64,000 bases of DNA from Brugia malayi (taxonomy: Eukaryota; Nematoda; Chromadorea; Rhabditida; Onchocercidae), in the NCBI RefSeq assembly GCF_000002995.4, contig NW_025062476.1, forward strand, positions 11,468,501 through 11,532,500, given 5' to 3'. The notes under the pieces are model-generated. The model did no database searches. It was not told the DNA's origin and saw nothing but the letters and a program-made list of their open reading frames with translations. Positions 38,102 through 50,544 of this stretch are shown piece by piece (position 1 is the first letter of the stretch; each line of letters begins with the position of its first letter). A program made the translations under genes and the position numbers.

Positions 38102-41100
38102 CTATGTACCATCAATTATTCCGTTCAATTTAAATGTTCCAATCGAAGAGTAGTATCCGTGCTCATCTGCTGATCCATTTAAAATCGATATATGGACCTG
38201 AGAAACAAAATAAATAAATATCGAAGATATCCAGTGAATCATCTAGGTAATTAACGTTATTTGTCAAATTGATGTATAACCGATTTATTGAATTTACCGT
38301 TCTATAAGATTTGTCGCTGTCGATATCACTTCAAAGCTAATACTCTAAACAAGATAAACAAGATTTTCATCAATCTAATCTCTAACTTAAACAGTCTTCT
38401 GGATTGATGATTAGTTATTTGTATAAACTATGTAGAATATTTAGATGAATTTCATAAGAGATTGCTGTATAAGGTGCACTTTACTTTGTACATACATATG
38501 AATACAAGAAAATATGCTCAACTGATTCTTAGATGAGAAATATGTGCAGTTTTTCGGTACTTTCTTCTTCATAGCTCTTACAAATTGGCATCTTAAAATT
38601 ATCATTTAAAAATTAAAAAAAAAAAAAAGACAGTCTTTTCAAAAATGAATCAACATACTTCAGTTACTGTTACTTTCCCAAAATCATAATTTCGATATTT
38701 CTCCAACAACTTCGCCACATCCATTCGTCCTCTCTTCTTCTTTTTTTCCCACTGCAAAACAATATTTTAATTCTTGATGAAATAATCTTAAATGATGAAA
38801 ACGAATAATTTGAACCTATAAAGATCATGGAAACGGACAAAAATCCTTTAGACATTGCAGTACTAACCATATATCTGGTATTCATAAGGGTCAGATGTAT
38901 CTTTACTGAATCCTGTTGTGGAGCAAAACCTGTATCACTCATTGCATGTGCTATTGTATCAACGACATTGGCTAATCTGAAAAAAAAATGAAATTTTGTA
39001 GCAGCAAAAATTAATTCAAATAATAATCGAAATTTGGATAAAAAACGAACTTATCTGATGAAGTTAATGCGTATAATACATTAACACGAGTTGGATCATC
39101 GTTCATGATTTCCAATCCTTTAATTTCCACTTCCAATGGCTTACCATTCAAGATTTCACTTAAACATTTACAGAGTGAAAATATTCCGAAACATCAAGTT
39201 CTACTGAATTAGTAACCATCATTAATGTGAATAAATGAATAACCTATACATGACTGAATGTTGAACTAACTAATTAAACTAACTGAAACTATTTAAATTA
39301 AATGAGGTATTTAATACACTTTCTAATAATAACTTCTCTATGAGAACATTTACATCTTAACTTTCACTCATACATATGTTTGATTTTCACAAATTGTACT
39401 GTTTGCAAACTGTTTTTGGTGGTTATAATAGTTAAAATAGAAAGTAACAATTATCAAATTGCTTAAAATAAATGTAAGTAAAATGCGATGAAATAAGTAC
39501 CTCACGCGCGTATTGATTATTTTTTCTAATGAATCTGATATAGACTTTTCTTCGCTAATATCCAACAATGACAACATTGTTATCGTCAAATGTAACTTTC
39601 TTGGTTCTTGAAAAACGGTTTCTTCTCTACATGAATCCTGCAAGAAAAATTACTAAAAATTTTAGAAATACACATAAAAAATTATTAATTTTTCACACAT
39701 TAACAAATTTCTTCCTATCATATAAGCTATTATTCCATAACAGTCAGAATGCACTAAAAAATATTTTTTTTTTTTTTGGCAGAATTTTCAAAATAGTCAG
39801 ACTAATTTATCATTAATAAGTAAAAAAGAAACAATAACAACGAAAAGAATCTTGTTCGAAAATAGCAAAACAAAATATTTACCGATAATTCCTCATCATT
39901 TTTAACTGTATTCATAAATTTGAGAAAATTATCTTTAATAGTTTCGTGCGTCATAGGAATTGAGATAAAATGTGTATATGAGGCTCTATCACGTGCTCCA
40001 TGAATTATTAAGTGAATTCGATCACGACAACGCATCACACTTTCTTCTGATGTCATTGATACAATTTCTGTAAAACGAATAATAATAAAACATGTAAAAA
40101 TATGAAAATTTTCACGCAGAAAAGAAATAAATAAGATAAATAAGGAAGCACAGATAACAATGATTGAGCAATATGTACATGATTACTTCCTTGTTTGTTT
40201 GTTGGGTTAAAACTTTATTTGAAATCAGAAGAGCGTATGCACAAATTTTGTCAAGTGTAGCAAGCGAATGCGTAAAGATTTTTGCTTATAACAATGCAAT
40301 ATCAAAAAAAAAAAAAAAAAAGTAAATAATAAATTTAGAACGTTACGCCATATTCTATCAACAATGATCCCATTTTTGCGATAGCATAGAAGATAGGAAA
40401 AGCAAAAGTCCATAAAAGTGAGATTTTACAAACATTCTTGGCATGAAAATTGACATAATAAAAAAAAGATTAAGGAAAAGTTACATACCAACAGGATGTT
40501 TCTTTTTTTTCTTTGTCGGAAAATTCAACCGACAACTTGTCTCTTCTTCAATTTTTCTTTTCATAGACCCTTTCGGTCCAATTACAAAACGCCGTAGAAG
40601 AACAGGGATTTTAATCCTTAAACAAGTTAAATTTCTTAATCAGTAATAGCATGAAGCTCAATAAAATAATATCAAATAACAAGATAAAATCCAATAAATG
40701 AAACAAAATATGACATAAAAATATGACATTAAACTAAGGAAAAAAAAGCAAAGCAAAAATCACCAAGATTATTATCGCTTGTTCTTAGTGACACCAAGAA
40801 GTTAATCTCAGTAATCTCTAACAACTTTTTATCGCCTATGTTGCCTGAACAATATAGATATAAAGTATAAATATAAAGTCTTTCTTTTTTATTTTAAATT
40901 TTTGAAAATAAGAATAATAGCAGTAGCAGTAAAAGTAAAAATTACTTGGCTGTCCACTTTTTTGTTTTTTTATTGTAATTTACAATAAATTCTTCGTTCT
41001 GTTCTAATTGATCTTCATCTGTTTCATCAGTCATATCTGTTGTTAAGAGATCACTCGATTCACTAGTCATCGTTCTGGTCTCATCAGAGCTATTTGACGC

Positions 41101-42333
41101 ATTCACTGCAATATTTGTTTATATTTATTCTAATTTTTAAAAAAAGAAAAAAAAAATTTCGTTTAACGAATTCAAGCGACACAACTCGAAATTTAGCTAG
41201 AATGCACTAAAACACATTCACTATTTCATCATTTTTTAAACACCAAAAATTTTATCTAATAACAAGTAATAATCAGATGATAACAAACAACACACTGCTG
41301 ACATTAATCATCCCATTAAATTAAAATAACCAATATTCATTGTACTAAAACAACTCATATCACCGATATTTACACCTCTAATTCCTCCCTATTAGAACAA
41401 TTAAATAATCATTTTAACTCTTTCCTCATTTTTCGAGCTTAAAATTTTAACAACGCATTTACTGTTTCTGTTTAAGAGAAAGAAAGTCAATCATAGTGCA
41501 ACAAACCAGCTGAACCACAAGAATCGCTTTCACCGTATAAATCAGCTGTATCACTGGTTCCAAAATTTACCTCATATTCATTTCTAAAAAAAGAACAACG
41601 GCGAACTTAGTTATTCAACACTATATCCAATTTTTATTGATTAGTAAAAAATGCGAATGAACGATTAAATAATTTAGTTCAAAGAAATCCATAAATTGAT
41701 ACTTCAATTAGCAAATAAAAAGGGAAAGAAGAATGAGTCAAGAAATGAAGGAAAAATTAGAATAACTAAAAGGGATACGATAAACATTATCTTCTTTCCT
41801 CATATAGCAAAATCCAAATAAAAAAACCGCACATAATCAGGATAAGAATGCAGAATCAATCTGTCATTCTATCATTCGACTATTTTATATAATTATGAAG
41901 TATGACAGATATAAGTGATAGGTAAGAACTTTGTATAACATTACAATGAGTACTCGAATTTCAACAAATCTGTCAGCTTAATGAGATAAATATGCCCAGC
42001 ATCTCAAATTCAATTATACCTTTCTATATTTAAATTTTTAGCTTCATTACAACTTCCATGCCTACTGAACGAATTCCATGCAATAATTATTTAGAACATA
42101 ATATAACAAACTGCTGTATATTTTATTAATTATATATCTCTTGCATGCAACGCTGGTAATATTTACATAATTAAATATGCAAATAGTGATATTAATAAGT
42201 ACCAAATAATACATTTAAAATTTATAAAGCGAATGGTGACATAAATTTCTCTCAACCTTCGTGTTTTTTGAATATTACGCCTATAAATGCGACCATCAAT
42301 TTCATATGTTGGAACGAACAACGGAAAATTCAT
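38102..42333 (-). CDS. ASCC1: ASCC1, KH plus 2H-phosphoesterase-like protein
   Basis: Subunit of the activating signal cointegrator complex, which in animals acts in transcription control and in alkylation repair with ASCC3 and ALKBH3. Exons (minus): 42333-42257, 41583-41507, 41105-40946, 40616-40489, 40067-39883, 39637-39501, 39158-39051, 38976-38868, 38751-38659, 38197-38102; all phases agree, about 389 aa, close to the usual 400. The N-terminus has YEIDGRIYRRN, similar to the start of vertebrate ASCC1. An acidic linker follows. The KH domain (about 105-165) has RRFVIGPKGSMKRKIEEET with its GxxG loop (GPKG). Then comes the AKAP7/2',5'-ligase-like fold, from YTHFISIPM onward. It carries both H-x-T signatures, KLHLTITML (His about 225) and KIHLTLMNTRY (His about 318). 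It ends HISILNG and YYSSIGTFKLNGIIDG. Nothing looks broken. The gene starts about 1.4 kb from the divergent GPS2-like gene. Confidence 0.93.
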
Positions 42334-43739
42334 TGATAGAATGATCGGTAAATTATCTGCAAATTACAGTTATTTCTACTTGCTTTTGCAAGCTTCAATT
42401 TCTCAATCCATTCTAACAATTCAAAACAATTTATTTTATAATTTATTCAAAATCATTATAATCAAATCGTTTTATAACTTTTACAAGGCACATATATTGA
42501 ATTCAGTTGAATTGTTTGAAATATTATAATTTTTCTTTTTTGATTTCATTATTACTACTCTCAATTTTGCAAACTATCTGAACAACTAACACACATTTAA
42601 CAAATAAATTTGTAATTTGGCATACAAACAATATAGTTTTTCCGATGTTCCGTTTCTTTTCTTTTAAAGGATGAATTCTACATTCTTATGGAGAGAATCT
42701 GACAGCGTCAATTAACTAATAACTAAAATCGACTACTGATAAAAGAAAAGTTAAGTTACCTTTTTGAAATGATCCGAGCAATAATCGTTGGAAATGTCTG
42801 AATAATTTAATTGTTGTTTTCGATAAGTTCATCAATTCAAAGACAGAATTTGATATATGTCATGCATATAATCACATATCCTACAGAAATAAAAACTTAT
42901 TTGACAAGTTTGAATTTCAGGAAAGTTTACCGGTTATTGCGCTCTTAGATGTATCCGAATTTCCGGATCTTCGTTCCATTTTTACATGTACCTGTTGAAC
43001 TATCACTCATCCTTTACAACTTACTTACAATCAAAACTGACACAACACAAAGCAACTGCTACTATTTGCCCGTCACAACGATCACAGAAAAGAGGCCACA
43101 AGCTGGGCCGTCTTTTCCCAGCTGTGATTTTTGGGCGCTTAATTTATTCTTCGGAATTAGGTTTCGTTAAAAGGACATTTTCCTTGATCCTTTGTAGCAT
43201 TTCACTGATAAATTTAGAACTAAATGTCAGTTTTATCACACGAAACTGATATAATATTTAACTTTTTAATTTAACTATTTTAAATTGACATTAAATTTAA
43301 TTTAAATTTCTCTATTAAATCATCCAAATTTATTAAAAAAATTTTAAATTATGAATTTAAACCAATGATTTTTTCATTTTAAATTGAATCATTCAAAATT
43401 AATTATGTTGAATTTTTAACTTTTAAATTTATAGTTTAAACCTAAATCCATTTACTACTGTTTAGACTAACGTTTTTTCATAATTTCTTTACCAACTATT
43501 AGATAAGTAAAAGTAAAGTGGATAAATAAAAAAAGAGAAGTATATAGGAAAGATAAACAATAAATGAAGTCAATTGAATCTTGTACATTTGGTTACGCTT
43601 TAACATTTTTTTTTTTTTGACTTAAAATTGATTATAGTTTTAAAATATTTGCAAGATTTATAGTTAGATTTTAATTAATCGTTCCTAATACGTTTTTTTT
43701 TTTTTTTTTTTTTAAACTATACATTTTTCTGTTATATGA
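42334..43739. promoter_or_regulatory. divergent ASCC1/GPS2-like promoter region
   Basis: A 1.4 kb interval between two divergent start codons. Most is AT-rich. A GC-richer block at about 43060-43190 is the likeliest promoter or 5'-UTR. It contains nested inverted repeats: ATCACAG (43081) with CTGTGAT (43122), and AGCTGGG (43101) with CCCAGCT. Two overlapping open frames across it (42949-43249) share no family signature. The call rests on position and base composition only. Confidence 0.35.
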
Positions 43740-45308
43740 ATGCCCGATAACGTAACAACAACTGTATCAGTAGCAGCTACAACAACAGTTTCTACATCAA
43801 TTACTGATAATCGAATCGCAGAATTCTTATCACGAAGACGTGGAATAGGAAAAACATTACCCGTTGGTTGGAAACCATTGTTACCACCTACGAATGCTGT
43901 ACGTCAGAAAATATTAGATCAAATTATGACACGACGTAAAGAAGAGGAAAGAGGTTTCGTTTTTTTGAATTGAAATTTTTAGAGATTCAGAAAAGGCTTA
44001 ATTTGATCAGATTAAAAATTACTATAGTCTAGTTTATTCTGGATTTAATTGTTTTTGAATTAATTTTATTATCTATCTGATTGCTTCATTTATTTGCCTT
44101 ACATCCTTACATCGACAATAAGTAATCAGAACTGATGTGACATGCTGATGAATGCTTTTTTAGTGATTTTTTGGATAACTGATTATATTTAATGCTTCAC
44201 TGATTGTCATGAATGTTTCTTTCAGTCATGAATTATAACCAAATAAAATATTGGCTAAAGCAAATTTATTGTTACAAATATACCAACTCAGCTTATTAAT
44301 TCGTTGTTTTCCATATAAATATTGCAATATGGTTATTTATAATCTAAATCTGTAATTCATCTACTTATGATTTCGGTAAATATCTGATCATCAATTAATT
44401 TTTTTTTTTTTTTGTTTGATTAACTCAAGTTGTTGCAGATCGTGCGGCTCGTGCAGCACGTGCTGAAGAGCGTAAGAATGAGGAAGAGAAACATGCTTGG
44501 TACAAAGAAGAGATAAGCGAATGTGAAAAAAAAGTAAACTAGTTACTTCGTACTTTTTATTTGTCAATTTAGTAAAATTAACTGCTATATTTTTCAGTTC
44601 TTTGGAGTTCTACATGTTTGTCATTTAGTGAAAAATGATGCGGATTGAATTGCTAAATTTTACTTAATATTTGAAATGTTCCGAAATCCATTATAAGATA
44701 TCAAAAAATTTTTCATACATCTGTGAGCTTAACTACTAGTATAAGTGTATTATGATTAAACTTGTCGATTTTTATTATTAATTTTAGATTCAATGTCTAA
44801 ATGCAAGGAAAATTGAATTAGATGAAGCAAAAAGTAAACTATTTGCGGAGCTCAAAGAAGTAGTTGCAAAATCGAAAGATCGGACTCAGAATCAAACTGC
44901 TTTTTATAGTCATTTAATTCAGTCACAAACTCGGAATAAGGTTTGGATGAAGAAATAATTGGATTTCTTCGGCAGTTTATTTTTGAGATAATAGAGCGAT
45001 ATAGAAATGTGAATTCATTTTTATTGCAAATATAAGTATCAGAAATGCTTATTATATTTTGTCATTATCTATATTTAACACCATCAACTTGTTTCAGGAG
45101 AGAGACGCGGATGTTGGATCAGTTTCAATACGACAGTTTCCTGTTGATGGTTTGCCGAATTCTGGTGCTGCGGTTACCAGTGGATATTCTGATTTGCAGG
45201 TGCGCATCTTAAAGTAGTAGGACTACCTTGCAGTGCAGTAATGGCTATTAAGATTTTTTTTAAAGCTTTTTTTTTCTTCGATTTCAGATGAATCGGATAC
45301 TTCAGTGA
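43740..45308 (+). CDS. GPS2: GPS2-like corepressor subunit
   Basis: Exons: 43740-43953, 44439-44533, 44788-44940, 45098-45199, 45288-45308; all joins in phase, about 194 aa. The N-terminus is Thr/Ser-rich. A basic-acidic helix follows (VRQKILDQIMTRRKEEE, then RAARAARAEERKNEEEK), then a predicted coiled coil (ECEKKIQCLNARKIELDEAK followed by SKLFAELKEVV). This order and pattern match the N-terminal half of GPS2, the G-protein pathway suppressor 2 family, which in animals is part of the NCoR/SMRT-HDAC3 corepressor complex. The Gln/Pro-rich C-terminal half of vertebrate GPS2 is absent; the last exon adds only six residues. The match is by eye to a coiled coil, which is easily imitated, so another coiled-coil nuclear protein remains possible. 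Confidence 0.6.
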
Positions 45309-46099
45309 TCTGGAAAATCTTGAAAAAACAAGTATAATCAGCAGATATCAGAAACATAAAGCGGCACAATATTCATTTTATGAATCAATATTCATTCTGC
45401 TTATAAAAAGTCATGCAAGTTTGTTCGTTTGTTTGTTTGTTTGTTTTGAGAAATATTATACGAAAATTGTTGAAGCCTTTTTGCTTAATTTAGTACTGAA
45501 TAACTTTTGTTTGAATTTCAGAAAAATTATAAGCAAGAAACCAAGAATTCTGGTAATGATTTGAACTGTGATAATTTCTATTTCATATTTTATCATTTGT
45601 TTTAAATTGCATTGTATTGTTTATATTTTCAAGTGGTCTGAATTTTTTTAATCATAAAAATCATTTACTTTGCTCGCGCAACAATCAGAAATCAAATTAT
45701 TTTCCTTTTAATACTACGTGAAATCTTAAAGTTAAGCATTTTTGCTAACAACAATTTACCATGGTAATTGCATACCATTTTTGAGATTTTATAGTTGATG
45801 AAGACTTATATAATCGGATCATGGATAATTTTATAATAGATATGTACTTGATGGCTAATATATAAATAGATGACAGACTTGTCATTAAAGGATATATTGA
45901 TAATGTCAACAGAGATTTAGTTCTTTTTTTTCTTTTTCTGAAAATACCGATTTAGTTGTCCCAAACATTTTTTTTTTTTTTTGCTACGTACTTGTTTAAT
46001 GCCTGAATGTTATTAACATCCTAGAATTTATTTCTTGGGGAGCTGGTTTTTTAATTTATAGTTCAATCATTTTCTATGTAAATCACAGTTTCACTTGGT
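45309..46099. other. intergenic, AT-rich
   Basis: Downstream of the GPS2-like gene. It has a (GTTT)n tract at about 45421-45445 and no supportable gene. Confidence 0.6.
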
Positions 46100-46874
46100 T
46101 AGCATTTATTGCAGTGAATTTTCAACGACTTTGAAATTTGACTGCCAGATATTTTATTTTGCCTCAAACTTGAATAATTGAATCAATGGCAAGGAGGAAT
46201 CTAAGAGAGATTAACTGAATTAACGAAGAATGCATGAAAAAGGGCATTTAACAGGAAATCCCTAACGGAAAGGGAATTTGTAACACTAATTGCGGATGTT
46301 GAGGGCAGATTTAATATCCGACCACTAACTTATGCCAACTTTGAAGACTGCGTCATCATGATTAAGGATGATGATAAACAGGAAGAACTCATCCTTCATA
46401 GATTAGAGACCAGAAAAGCCTCGTCAAATACTGGGAATGCATTCTTAAAATTCTCGAGAAAACTGGAGAGTCGAATATTTAACAAGCCATCGAGAACGAC
46501 ACGAAGGAAAATTATCTCATTCAAAAGAGCACAAAGAAGGACTCCAAGGAAAGGAGAGATTGTACTCCTAAATGAATCGCACATTCCAAGAAGAATGTGG
46601 AAATTATTAAGGATCAAGGATATCAAAACTGATAAAGGTGGTGAAGTTAGGAACGTTCAAGTAGAAACTCCTACTGGAAAACTTCTCGATCGTCCAATAA
46701 ATATCCTGTATCGAAGTTAATGACGAAGAAAATCATCTTGAACTTAATAACAAGGAAAATATGAAAGTTCTAAAAACCGGACAGAACACAAGGGAACTCC
46801 AGGAACTCATTGCAATGCGAAATAGAAGCAATACAAAAGGACAAACTCAATCAATCAAAAGGAGAGTAACTTAA
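46100..46874 (+). mobile_element. BEL/Pao retrotransposon integrase relic
   Basis: The frame from about 46178 reads the C-terminal part of a BEL/Pao integrase: W-Q-G-G near 46187, E-R-L-T, then SLTEREFVTLIADVEGRFN and IRPLTY. It ends in the DUF5641-type domain (TPRKGEIVLLNESHIPRRMW, ending RPINILY at 46711). Two in-frame stops interrupt it (TAA at 46202, TGA at 46235). A frameshift at about 46709-46712 moves the tail, which begins EVNDEENHLELNN, into the +1 frame, where it ends at TAA 46872. The segment between IRPLTY and the DUF5641 part is shorter than usual. Protease, reverse transcriptase and RNase H are absent. It is a dead 3' fragment, and no LTR pair could be defined. It codes on the strand opposite to the neighbouring UBR3-type gene. 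Confidence 0.85.
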
Positions 46875-48414
46875 TTTTCTCATTTTTATTGTGAGACAAT
46901 TAAGTGTCTGTCGTAAAAAAGAGTACAAATTATGTTTGATCAATCAATCATAATATTCATGTTTGATGTTTTTGTTTGTTTGTTTTTGATCAAACATTTG
47001 ACGAAGGATTGGACGAAGGATAACTTCGTCAAATGGTTGATCAATCAATCAGCAAACATTTTCGCATCTGCAATTTAATCTAATCAAGATCGTTAAGGCA
47101 TTAAGTTTATTACATTCTCTTTCTCACTACAAAAGACCAACTGTTATCAATTTCTGTTTTTCATACAAATTTTTAATTTCAAATTAACATTTTTTTTTTT
47201 TTTGATTTTGAATTTATGCAGAATCATTTGTATATACAAAACTAATCTCGACAAGACATCGTCAATGTGATGCATATCTTTGATCATGTTTTTGGATCTG
47301 ATTTAGATATTTAATTTGAATTCAGATATTATTAGCATATGTGAATTAGCTTTCTATCAAATAAAATAGCCATTTCCATTACGATTAATTTGCTCTCAAT
47401 TCTTCTGTTATTTCGTTAATGTAAAGCCAAAAAGAAAAAGAAAAAAATCAAAGAAACAAATTGTTTTGTATGGAAAAATCTTCAAACATTAATATATTTT
47501 ATGTTTTATTAAATAATTTTTATTATTGTTGTTGTTATTATTATCATTATTTGTTGAAAAAATATTTTGAATCCCATTTTGTACGCATTTGTTTCAAATT
47601 AGAAAGAGAATTTAAAAGAAAACAGGAAAATTGGTAAAATTGAAATATTTGAAGCTAGTAAAAACTATTAAAATCTAAAATACTAGAGAGATTAAATAAA
47701 AAATAATAAAAAATTTTCAGAACTAATGGAATTGAACATTAAATGAGTTTCTAGTAATCAACATTTTCTCAATCATTTTTTTGTTTATTGTTTTTTCTTT
47801 TTTTGTTATCTTAATTGAATTGTATAATGTTGACTTCCTATAATTGTTCAATTGCTTTTTATAAATGTTTAACAATTGTGAAATTTAAATTTGATTCAAT
47901 TTATATGATTCTGTTCACAATTTTTTCTAAATAATATTTTTCAAGTTTTTTTTTTAAATTTTCAAATTTAAATTTGTTAACTCAAAACTTTTTTCAAAAT
48001 CTGCCTCAGAAAATTTAAATAAAAAAAAAAAAAAAAATCAAATCAAAGATAATAATATTAAAAATATATTCTCCATTAATACTAAATAACAATCAGTAAT
48101 TCATGATTTGTAAGTATTTTTAAAGTGAACGATGCTCAATGATAAATATTTTTCACACTATTTTCAAAATAAATATCAAACAGATAACTGGAATTGATAA
48201 TTATAAAAAATATAGACAAAAACTTGCAACAATCGAAGTTTGTTTTCAATTAATTTAAGTTTTAATTTCTAACGAAATAATGTTAAATATTTACTTAGTA
48301 AATTATTAGGAAGAAACGCTAAGGAAAAAGTTTACTAAAAGTTTGACGCATTATTTTCGAGAAACATTGCAGGAATAAGAGATTTTAAGTCGGTAAGATT
48401 TAAATCTTTTTTGA
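46875..48414. other. AT-rich DNA downstream of BEL/Pao relic
   Basis: No gene recognised. The first 200 bases hold TGATCAATCAATCA motifs and an inverted repeat (46987-47043) and may be remains of the element's 3' end. The rest is AT-rich with homopolymers. Confidence 0.5.
46987..47043. repeat. 20-bp inverted repeat (hairpin)
   Basis: TGATCAAACATTTGACGAAG at 46987-47006 pairs with 47024-47043, whose reverse complement differs at one base. The loop is 17 bases. Downstream is TCAATCAATCA, also present upstream near 46940. It lies about 110 bases after the integrase relic, so it may belong to the element's end. Confidence 0.7.
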
Positions 48415-49145
48415 TCTATCCAATACATTGTTTTAGCAATTGTTATAACGCATTTAAGGCGTCCGAATCATTTATATTTGTAATTGCTAGTTTAATAAGA
48501 ATTAAGTATGCAAATTAACAGAAATATTATTGCTCAGTACATATTTTCTCTAAGCTCATATTCATACATTTGAGCCAAGCATAGTTGTTAACATCGAACT
48601 AAAGAGCTTGGCCAAAATTTGAAGGCATCCATCCGTTGGTTGTTAATGTGAATAAATATTAAATTAATTTTGCAGTAAATAAGGCTGTAATTAAAACAAA
48701 AATACTTTGTTGTCTTTTATTCAGAGCTATTAATGCCACTGACATACAATGCAAATAGTAAAAGTATACCACAGAATATATCAAAATAAAACTTTGAAAC
48801 AATCAATGAAATTTTTAGAATTTAATTGAAGCAATAACAATACAAATCTTTTCAAAGGCATTTTTGTTGCTTTCGTTAAATTCTCTGAAATTCTGGCACT
48901 AAAGGTTAAAAGGTTAAATTCTAGAATGAATTCGCTTAAATATCCCACATCAAATGACTATTTTTTGGAGTATTTGAGAAAAGCGATAGCATTTGCATAG
49001 TTCATTTTAGAATAATACAATAGAAAATGCTGGATTACAATTTCAAGGAAAACATTTTAAAATTACATTTGTATGAACTTTGAAATTTGCTAATTGAGAT
49101 AATCTAATATTTACCGTTTCCATTACCTGTGTTTGCTTTTCACTT
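48415..49145. repeat. dispersed repeat, copy 1
   Basis: From about 48500 to the TGTGTTTGCTTTT near 49140 this is nearly identical to 58946-59720. A weaker match extends left to about 48415 (aligned to 58742). Compared with copy 2 it lacks a block of about 140 bases (58805-58946) and one of 104 bases (59164-59267). It carries about 11 extra bases near 48858. It contains GTGAATAAATATT, a possible poly(A) signal, but no coding frame. It could be a solo LTR or the 3' part of a non-autonomous element. It ends about 210 bases beyond the stop codon of the first UBR3-type gene. Confidence 0.85.
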
Positions 49146-49353
49146 CAATTTTGTCCTCTATTTTAAAATATTTTGTCGCAAATCATTGAAGAATTTAACA
49201 AACATAGAGCCGAAATCAAATATAAAATGCAAAATTTCAAGCAAAAAATTGAAAATCAAAAATCACAGTAAGTCAATGTGATAATTCATTATTCAGAAGC
49301 GAATTTAAATATAATATTTGACTATAAATTAGAAAAAAAATTTTTATTCCTCT

Positions 49354-50507
49354 TCAATCAACAATCAATTCTGTAAGATCTCTGAATACTATTTGAAATG
49401 ATTGAAGTATCCAATCTTCGATCAATTTGCGGAATTGTTCTTCTGATAGATACAGCGGTACAGAACTTCTAAAAATGTTTACAAATAAAAAGAAAGTAAA
49501 AAAAAAAAAAAAAAAAAAAAAAGATAAAAGCAGAATACAATTTTTAACAGTCTAACATCATTCGAGAAGAAATTTATTCTATTTTAAACAAAAATAAATT
49601 TATAAGCCATGTCTTAGAGCTATTATAAACTAACATAATATTTTATTTTTTTTCGCTTTTTTATTTATAAAATTAATAATAGTAACAGCAGTAATAGCCA
49701 ATTAATATTTCCAACAAAGATATTTTATATAGTTTTGAAAACTACCTGAAATGCAGTTATTTTTCAAAATGAATAATGGTTAATAATTATACAGATCATT
49801 TCTGGTCATATTTAAGCATTTTTTTTGAAAATTTAAAATGTTTTAAAATACACAAAATGACTGTTTAAAAAAAAAAAAAAAAAAAAAAAAAAGGTTAATC
49901 ACAATCAAAACTAACGTTAAATCATCAACTTCATGCCCGTTTGCATCTAAATACAAATGACCCCAAAATGCTCCTAATTGACCCAAAACGATTAAAATTA
50001 ATCTATTTGAAATTGACAAAAAGCATGCCGCACTATTGCCACATTCATTTGCATGCTTAAATTTGATTAAATTAGCTTGTTTAATAAAAAATAGTTACTG
50101 AAAGGAAGAAAAATGTTAACAGTGATAAGTGATAAGTTTTTATTTCATTTTTTTCATCATTGAACAGTGTGATAAAATTATTGTTATTAGTTGAATAAAA
50201 CTATTAATAATTTTAAAACTAAAAAAAAAATAAACGAAAAAAAAAAAAACTAACAAAAGATAAACATTTTGATATATCATAGCAGATTCGATCAAGGTTT
50301 AACAATCGTCCACAAAGAAGACACAAGTATTGATGTGTTGATTTTCTGGCGCATAGACGACATTGTTGAAAGCAAGATAGTAAAAATATTTCACAGTAAT
50401 TTTGTGATGGTTTTATAAGTGTAAATCGACGCCATATTAATGGTTCCATGCATAAACGCTTTAAAAATTTAAATATGAAACAATCATTAACAAATGAAAA
50501 TAGAGCA

Positions 50508-50544
<37 letters not shown>

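Noticed and set aside
42949..43249. Two overlapping frames in the ASCC1/GPS2-like interval
   Set aside because: Different frames of the same GC-richer block, no family match and no usable splice links. More likely promoter or UTR.
45421..45445. GTTTG repeats as a possible CRISPR-like array
   Set aside because: Simple (GTTT)n microsatellite with no spacers, in a eukaryotic sequence.
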